DNA from: Paenibacillus sacheonensis
GTDB taxonomy: Bacteria; Bacillota; Bacilli; Paenibacillales; Paenibacillaceae
Reading direction: 5' to 3'
Assembly: GCF_009909195.1 (NCBI RefSeq)
Contig: NZ_JAAAMU010000013.1
Span: 1-64,000, forward strand
Length of the DNA: 64,000 nt
Shown: piece after piece, positions 58,923-64,000 of the stretch
Numbering within the stretch: position 1 is the first letter of the stretch
Layout of the letters: every line of letters starts with the position of its first letter
Translations under genes and position numbers: made by a program
Notes under the pieces: model-generated
What the model saw: the letters and a program-made list of their open reading frames with translations, nothing else
Databases searched by the model: none
Told to the model about the DNA's origin: nothing

Positions 58923-58952
58923 TTGCCAAATTCAAGGCATTAAAGGTATGAT
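58923..58952 (+). promoter_or_regulatory. sigma-A promoter of the Gfo/Idh gene at 59131
   Basis: TTGCCA (58923-58928) and TATGAT (58947-58952) with an 18-base spacer. The untranslated leader to 59131 is about 170 bases and holds no clear structure I could identify. Confidence 0.65.
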
Positions 58953-59130
58953 AGCGTTTTCAGGACGATTTTCTCTCTTATGCTTGGGATGGAAAATTAC
59001 CTGCACCATAATTACTCTCAGAAGCTGGACGAATCGCATTCATGCTCGGGTATCGGGCGGACGAGCTGTTGCCTAGCAGCCGCAGTCATGTACCGCTTCA
59101 ACGAAATCAATGAGAGAGGGAGTTGTTGGC

Positions 59131-60198
59131 ATGGCAGAAAAGTTGAAAATCGGGGTAATCGGAGCGGGGGGCATCTTCCAATGGGCGCACTCCGCGCCGC
59201 TGAAAGCACATCCGGAGGTTGAGATCGTCGCGATCTGCGACATCGATCTGGAGAAAGCGACGGCTGCTGCCGCGCAGCACGGCATACCGCAAGCGTTCAG
59301 CGACTACCGCGACGTTATCGCGCTCCCGGATATCGATATCATCGACATTTGCACGCCGAACCTGTTTCATTCGGAAATCGCCGTAGCCGCGCTGGAAGCG
59401 GGGAAGCATGTCTTCTGCGAGAAGCCGGACGCGGTGAACCCGGGCGAAGTGCTTCGCATGAAGGAAGCATCCGAGAAAAGCGGCAAAGTGCTGATGGTCA
59501 TGCGCAACAACCGTTTCCGACCGGCTTCTCGTTACCTGAAACAGTGGATCGAACAGGGAAATCTGGGCCAAGCTTATGCTGGCCGCTGCGGCTGGACGCG
59601 CCGCCGGGGCATCCCGGGCAAAGGCGGATGGTTCACGACCAAAGAACTATCGGGCGGCGGTCCGCTGATCGACCTGGGTGTTCATTTTATCGATTTGGCC
59701 ATGTGGTTCATGGGCAATCCGAAGCCGGTATCGGTCACCGGCGCGACGTATACCAAGTTCGCCGACGGTCCGGATATCGCAGGTTCGGAGCACAGCAAAT
59801 TCGGCGAGAAAGCGGAAGGCGAAGGCATCTTCGACGTGGAGGACCTGGCGATCGGCTTTATTCGTTTCGACAACGGCGCTTCGCTGCAAATCGAATTCAG
59901 CTGGGCCTCGAACATCGAAGAAGAGGAGAATTTCGTCGAGCTGCGCGGCACGAAAGCCGGGTTTAAATTCAGCAACGGCAAGCTGGGCATCTTCGGCGAA
60001 AACAACGGCGTCGTTACCGACTTGGTCCCTCGTCTCGGGAAGGATACGGGCGGTCACGGCGAGAATTTGGCTCATTTTATCGACGTCGTGAAGGGCCGCG
60101 AAAAACCGATTTTCACCATCGACCAAGGCATCGATATGATCAAGGTGCTGTCCGCCATTTACGAGTCGGCCCGAACCGGCTCCGAGGTCAAGCTATAA
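59131..60198 (+). CDS. Gfo/Idh/MocA-family oxidoreductase
   Basis: A 355-residue dehydrogenase with IGVIGAGGIFQWAHSAPL, AICDIDLEKA (acidic after strand 2, so NAD-preferring), CEKPDAVN and the LIDLGVHFIDLAMWFMG catalytic helix. It belongs to a different branch from the two family members at 43-45 kb (for example the CEKPDAVN and GGHGENLAHFIDV features). GAGGGAG lies eight bases before the ATG at 59131. It is a single-gene unit with its own promoter and terminator. Confidence 0.9.
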   Translation: MAEKLKIGVIGAGGIFQWAHSAPLKAHPEVEIVAICDIDLEKATAAAAQHGIPQAFSDYRDVIALPDIDIIDICTPNLFHSEIAVAALEAGKHVFCEKPDAVNPGEVLRMKEASEKSGKVLMVMRNNRFRPASRYLKQWIEQGNLGQAYAGRCGWTRRRGIPGKGGWFTTKELSGGGPLIDLGVHFIDLAMWFMGNPKPVSVTGATYTKFADGPDIAGSEHSKFGEKAEGEGIFDVEDLAIGFIRFDNGASLQIEFSWASNIEEEENFVELRGTKAGFKFSNGKLGIFGENNGVVTDLVPRLGKDTGGHGENLAHFIDVVKGREKPIFTIDQGIDMIKVLSAIYESARTGSEVKL

Positions 60199-60208
60199 CG
60201 GCAGCTTC

Positions 60209-60248
60209 GCCATTTGTCGCCTCTCCGGGATGGCAGATGGCTCTTTTT
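60209..60248 (+). terminator. terminator after the Gfo/Idh gene
   Basis: GCCATTTGTC pairs with GGCAGATGGC and is followed by TCTTTTTT. Confidence 0.8.
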
Positions 60249-60406
60249 TGCTGCCCGCGGTTATCGCCGACGGCATTCTGTCCGTATAGGTATGATATGA
60301 CAAGTTTTTTCCGACGCTACCCCCTGAAAGCCTTTGCACTCTCCCGAACGATATGAGCGAACGTAAAAAGCGGCCTGGACCGCATCGCGAGGAGAGTGGC
60401 ATCACC

Positions 60407-61648
60407 ATGAAAAAAGCCATGTTGAAGAAGGCAGCAGTTACATCGATGGCGTTACTGACCCTAGCAGGAGGCGCCGGAAGCGCATTTGCCGACGGCAAGG
60501 GAAACGGACATAACGAACGCGACAATCACGGCGGCAAGAACGACGATAAATCCTACACGAGCAACGACAAGAATGGCGGAAAAGGCAACGGTTCCGGCAT
60601 CAACCTTCACTTCAAAGACGAGCAGGACCTTAAGTGGGCGCTTGAATATATCGTTCGTTTGGCTTCGAAAGGCGTATTCAACGGCTATGAAGACGGCACG
60701 TTCAAGCCGCAGCAGAAAATTACGCGCATCGAGTCCATCGTGGCGGCCGTCCGCCTGATGGGCTTGAAGGACCAAGCGGAATCGCAAGCCGAAATGGGCA
60801 CGAAGCTGAATTTCAAAGACGCGGATCAGCTGAAGAAGAAATATCCGTGGGCCGTCGGTTACGTGGCCGTCGCGCTGGAGAAGGATTTGTTCTCCGAGTC
60901 GGAAGACACGATCCAGGCTGACAAGCCGGCGACGCGCCTGTTCGCGGCGACGCTGCTCGTGAAGGCGCTGGGTCTCGAAGCCGAAGCGAAGGCAAAGGCG
61001 AACTCGACGCTTAACTTCCGCGACGCGGACAAAATTCCGGCGGGCTCTGTCGGCTACGTGCAAGTCGCGCTGGAGAAGAACCTGATCACCGGTTACCAGG
61101 ACAACACGTTCCGTCCGAATCAACCAGTGACGCGCGCCGAGCTGGCTGCCCTGCTTGACCGCACGGACACGCAGCTCCCCGATCACGACGCTGCGGCCAT
61201 CACGGGCAAGCTGAAAGCCGCTTCGGCGAACGGTTCGATCACGGTCGTGAAAGCGGACAACAGCGAAGTCGCGCTGGCGCTTGACCCGAACGTGTTCATC
61301 TTCCGCGATAATGTCAAAGCTTCCGTATCCGCGCTGAAAGCGGGCGACGAGGTGCTCGTGCGCACGTATCAGAACAAAGTCGTCTTCATCGAAGTGACGA
61401 AGAAGGCGCCGGAAGCTCCGCAGGCGACGACGCAAATCGGCGCATTCAGCTCGATGAAACTGAACGCGCAAGGCAGAATTTCCACGATTACGATCCTGAA
61501 GGCAGTCAATGGCGGCACGCAGGCTTCCGAATTGAACGTTTCCCCTGACGTTACGGTCATCGGCGAAGCGGCGCTGCTGGAATACGGGCATGCCGTAGAA
61601 CTGACGGTTCTGAACGGTATCGTCGTTTCGATTAAAGTCGTTTCTTAA
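60407..61648 (+). CDS. SLH-domain surface protein
   Basis: A 413-residue exported protein. The signal peptide ends near GSAFA. A Gly/Asn/Lys/Asp-rich spacer (~25-65) precedes three S-layer homology repeats (~68-275: WALEYIVRLASKGVFNGYEDGTFKP.., YPWAVGYVAVALEKDLF.., GYVQVALEKNLITGYQDNTFRPNQPVTRAELAALL), which bind pyruvylated secondary cell-wall polymer. The rest is two small beta-rich domains (ITGKLKAASANGSITVVK, IGAFSSMKLNAQGRIST). GAGGAGAG lies upstream of the ATG at 60407. Surface anchoring is well supported; the role of the C-terminal part is unknown. Confidence 0.88.
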   Translation: MKKAMLKKAAVTSMALLTLAGGAGSAFADGKGNGHNERDNHGGKNDDKSYTSNDKNGGKGNGSGINLHFKDEQDLKWALEYIVRLASKGVFNGYEDGTFKPQQKITRIESIVAAVRLMGLKDQAESQAEMGTKLNFKDADQLKKKYPWAVGYVAVALEKDLFSESEDTIQADKPATRLFAATLLVKALGLEAEAKAKANSTLNFRDADKIPAGSVGYVQVALEKNLITGYQDNTFRPNQPVTRAELAALLDRTDTQLPDHDAAAITGKLKAASANGSITVVKADNSEVALALDPNVFIFRDNVKASVSALKAGDEVLVRTYQNKVVFIEVTKKAPEAPQATTQIGAFSSMKLNAQGRISTITILKAVNGGTQASELNVSPDVTVIGEAALLEYGHAVELTVLNGIVVSIKVVS

Positions 61649-61710
61649 TTAGCGGATCGGCCTTTTCAGTAGACCGCAATATTCGGCAGGTCAACGTACC
61701 TGTGCTGCAG

Positions 61711-61758
61711 GCGCGCTTCCCTTCTTCCATCGCGGACGAAGGGAAGCGCGCTATTTGT
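61711..61758 (+). terminator. terminator after the SLH gene
   Basis: GCGCGCTTCCCTTC pairs with GAAGGGAAGCGCGC, followed by TATTTGTT. Confidence 0.8.
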
Positions 61759-61897
61759 TATGCTGCGGCCGGTAGCTGAGTCTCTTCGGTCTTAACCTGG
61801 AGTGAAGGGAGAGCAGGGGAGCGGAAGAGCGGCAGGGCGGCGGCTTTTCGCATAAACCTTTTTTTCGGTATAATGGAAGGACGAGGTGAGTTATGCG

Positions 61898-62668
61898 ATG
61901 AAGCCAATATTAGAAGTCAAAGGGCTGACGGGCGGATACAGTCCCAGGCGGCCCGTGCTGCATGATTTGAATTTTGAAGTCGCCGCAGGCGAAATGGTAG
62001 GCCTGATCGGCTTGAACGGCGCCGGCAAGAGTACCGCCATTAAGCATATTCTCGGGCTAATGCAGGCGCATGCGGGCGAGATCCGCATCGACGGCCATAC
62101 GCTTGCGGAACAGCCGGAGAACTATCGGCAGGCGCTCGCTTACGTGCCGGAATCGCCGCTGCTCTTCGACGAACTGACGGTGGAGGAGCATCTGCGTTTG
62201 ACGGGCATGGCTTACGGCGTCGAGGAACCGCTCTACGAGAAGCGCAGCGAAAGCCTGCTGGATGAGTTCTACATGACCCCGAAGCGCGGCGCATTCGCTT
62301 CGCATCTCTCGAAGGGGATGCGGCAGAAGGTCATGATCATGAATGCTCTTCTGGCGCGGCCGGCGCTGTACGTCATCGACGAACCGTTTCTGGGCTTGGA
62401 CCCGCTCGGTATCCGATCGCTGCTGGATAAGCTGGTCGAGGTGACGAAGGAAGGCTCGTCCGTGTTCATGAGCTCGCACATTCTGTCCACGGTAGAGTCG
62501 TATTGCAGCCGCTTCATCGTGCTGCACCAGGGCGTCATCGTCGCGCAGGGAACGCTGGCCGACGTCTGCGAGACGGCGGGCATGACGCGCGACACCGGCG
62601 CTGGTTCGCTGGAGGAAGCCTTCTACCGCCTGGTGGCAAATGGGGGATCGCATGGATCGTTCCGTTGA
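61898..62668 (+). CDS. ecsA: ABC transporter ATP-binding protein EcsA
   Basis: A 256-residue ABC ATPase: Walker A GLNGAGKST, signature LSKGMRQKV, Walker B YVIDEPFLGLD and switch His in SSHILST. The next gene encodes an EcsB-type permease overlapping its end, giving the EcsAB pair known in Bacillota to affect protein secretion, competence and site-2 protease activity. ATG 61898 follows GAGGTGA; GTG 61886 is upstream of that site. No ecsC is visible before the window ends. Confidence 0.92.
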   Translation: MKPILEVKGLTGGYSPRRPVLHDLNFEVAAGEMVGLIGLNGAGKSTAIKHILGLMQAHAGEIRIDGHTLAEQPENYRQALAYVPESPLLFDELTVEEHLRLTGMAYGVEEPLYEKRSESLLDEFYMTPKRGAFASHLSKGMRQKVMIMNALLARPALYVIDEPFLGLDPLGIRSLLDKLVEVTKEGSSVFMSSHILSTVESYCSRFIVLHQGVIVAQGTLADVCETAGMTRDTGAGSLEEAFYRLVANGGSHGSFR

Positions 62669-63896
62669 TGCGCTGTGGCGCAAGCGCGCCAAAGACTTTC
62701 GGCGCGGAAGCAGCCCGTACCTGCGCGACATGGCCCAAAGCGGGCTGCCCGGCGTCACGATCATGCTGCTCCTCGCCGGAATCGCAGGGTATGGCCTGCT
62801 GCTGCGCGACATGCCGGTGAATTTCCCGTTCACGCTTGTCGGCGTCGTTCTGTTGACGCCATTCATGAGTTGGAGCCCGCTGCGCACCTGGCTTCGGGAG
62901 GCGGATATCGTCTTCTTGGTGCCGCGCGAAGCGGAGATGCCCGCTTATCTTCGGCGCTCGTTCCGTTATAATACCTTTGCCTGCGCGGCTGCGGTCCTTA
63001 TCGTTTGCTTGGTTTACTTACCGCTTTATCTGGCAGGGCCGGCTGCGACGCCGCCCGTCCTCATCGTTATCTTCGCGCTGCTGCTGAAGCTGATGAACAC
63101 GGCCGGCGCCTGGCGCGAACGCCAGCTTGCGGGACGCGGACCGCGGCGCTTGATCCGGTTGCTCCGCTGGGGCGCGACCGCCGTCGCGGCTGGTGCGCTG
63201 CTGCAGACGGAGCTGTGGAAAACCGTGCTCTACCTGGTTGTGATCGCGGGCTTGTTTTGGCTGCTGTACGCGCGTTTGCCGCGTTATCCGCTGCCTTGGC
63301 TGACCTTGATCGCCGAAGAGCAAGTGACGCGCCGGCGGTATATGGCCTTCTTCAGCGCCTTTGCCGACGTGCCGACGGAGTCGGCAGCCGTCCGGTCACG
63401 GCCGTATATTTCGTGGCTGGCGCGATTTGTCCCGTATGGCAAACGAAACGCGTTTACGTATTTGTACGCGTATACGCTTGTTCGGACTGAACTTGGCGGC
63501 ATTATTTTGCGGCTGGCGGGCCTCGGCATCGTCTCCGGCATGCTGTCCGCTTACGCCGGCTTGCTCCAGGGCTGGGGCTCGGCCTGCGTCTGTCTGCTGT
63601 TCGTTTGGCTCAGCGGCATTCAGCTGGGCTCGCTCGCGCACTCGCATCGGCATTCCGTCTGGCGGCTCGTCTATCCGCTGCCGGAGCAGACGCGCCGCGA
63701 TGCCGTGCTGCGCGTCGATCGGATCACCGCGCTGCTCTGCGCCTTTGCGATCTGGCTGCCGCATGGCATTCTGCTGCCGGGGCAGGGCATGACCGTGCCC
63801 GCTCTGGCTGCGCTCGCGCTGTCTGTGCTGTATGTGCTGGCGCTCCGGCCGGCGCGGATGAAGAAGCTGTTGACGTTTGATCCGGACGACGATTAG
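62652..63896 (+). CDS. ecsB: ABC transporter permease EcsB
   Basis: A 414-residue integral membrane protein with about eight to ten helices. The EcsB-family N terminus (LWRKRAKDFRRGSSPYLRDM), WSPLRTWLREADIVFLVPRE and FVPYGKRNAFTYLYAYTLVRTE are recognisable. It overlaps ecsA by 17 bases; ATG 62640 is an alternative start. The C terminus ends in a short acidic tail (DPDDD). A tandem-repeat array begins seven bases after the stop. Confidence 0.9.
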   Translation: MDRSVDALWRKRAKDFRRGSSPYLRDMAQSGLPGVTIMLLLAGIAGYGLLLRDMPVNFPFTLVGVVLLTPFMSWSPLRTWLREADIVFLVPREAEMPAYLRRSFRYNTFACAAAVLIVCLVYLPLYLAGPAATPPVLIVIFALLLKLMNTAGAWRERQLAGRGPRRLIRLLRWGATAVAAGALLQTELWKTVLYLVVIAGLFWLLYARLPRYPLPWLTLIAEEQVTRRRYMAFFSAFADVPTESAAVRSRPYISWLARFVPYGKRNAFTYLYAYTLVRTELGGIILRLAGLGIVSGMLSAYAGLLQGWGSACVCLLFVWLSGIQLGSLAHSHRHSVWRLVYPLPEQTRRDAVLRVDRITALLCAFAIWLPHGILLPGQGMTVPALAALALSVLYVLALRPARMKKLLTFDPDDD

Positions 63897-63902
63897 AGGC
63901 TC

Positions 63903-64000
63903 GGTATTGCGATGGATGCTCTCGTGGTGCTCCGGTATTGCGATGGATGCTCCCGTGGTGCTCCGGTATTGCGATGGATGCGCTCGTGGTGCTCCGGTAT
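63903..64000 (+). repeat. 31-bp tandem repeat array cut by the window end
   Basis: GGTATTGCGATGGATGC recurs at 63903, 63934, 63965 and (partial) 63996, an exact 31-base period with only one or two varying positions (CTCTCG, CTCCCG, CGCTCG). It starts directly after the ecsB stop. The units are contiguous without spacers. Confidence 0.93.

Noticed and set aside
63903-64000. Possible CRISPR array
   Set aside because: The 31-base units are directly adjacent with no spacers, there is no leader, and no cas genes are seen.

Overview
The window comes from a GC-rich, endospore-forming member of the Bacillota, most likely Paenibacillaceae (Paenibacillus/Cohnella type). The grounds are the spore-coat genes (CotB, CotH and CotF families), a Spo0E-type phosphatase, an SLH-domain surface protein, a Phe T-box leader before pheST, AGGAGG ribosome sites and frequent TTG/GTG starts. 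No rRNA, tRNA, CRISPR, prophage or insertion sequence was seen. Everything here is read by eye from sequence and family knowledge; no database search was run.

Layout. 1-5 kb: end of a 5-oxoprolinase pxpC-pxpA pair, a membrane GGDEF-EAL protein, a frameshifted gamma-glutamylcyclotransferase-like gene and a six-helix membrane protein. 5-9 kb: nrdA and nrdB on the minus strand behind two correctly spaced NrdR boxes. 9-13.5 kb: copper cluster (CopC-CopD fusion, NarL-type two-component pair, YcnI-like protein). 13.6-17.6 kb: T-box, pheS, pheT. 17.7-22.2 kb: one 1466-codon gene with a ZapA domain at its N terminus and about 1,370 residues of predicted coiled coil. 22.3-30.5 kb: SDR, CuA lipoprotein, holin-like protein, mutS2, DUF350, a 25-residue membrane ORF, zinc-ribbon protein, MFS, cysteine synthase. 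30.5-35.5 kb: spore-coat island with CotH kinase, a Gly-X-Y Ser/Thr repeat protein, CotB, an LSm-like coat protein and two CotF-type proteins. 35.6-42.4 kb: Lrp regulator with an aminotransferase, Spo0E, MFS, cobalamin adenosyltransferase, RluA, Spx/ArsC-like protein and a second aminotransferase. 42.5-46.5 kb: minus-strand sugar-type catabolic operon (aldo/keto reductase and two Gfo/Idh/MocA dehydrogenases) with a decayed gene at each end. 47-64 kb: an alpha/beta-hydrolase fused to a BTAD/SARP-like DNA-binding region, 5'-3' exonuclease, GH38 alpha-mannosidase, small conserved proteins, HRDC protein, zinc phospholipase-like protein, CheX, SDR, DEAD-box helicase, Gfo/Idh, SLH protein and ecsAB.

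The most unusual items are the giant ZapA coiled-coil protein with its 153-bp internal tandem repeats; the CotH/Gly-X-Y/CotB coat island, where a likely kinase sits beside two Ser-rich likely substrates; and the hydrolase-regulator fusion. Three short tandem-repeat arrays lie directly after stop codons (copCD, the CuA lipoprotein and ecsB), and two of them share one core sequence. Several genes carry single-base indels in otherwise sensible reading frames, which may be real decay or assembly error.
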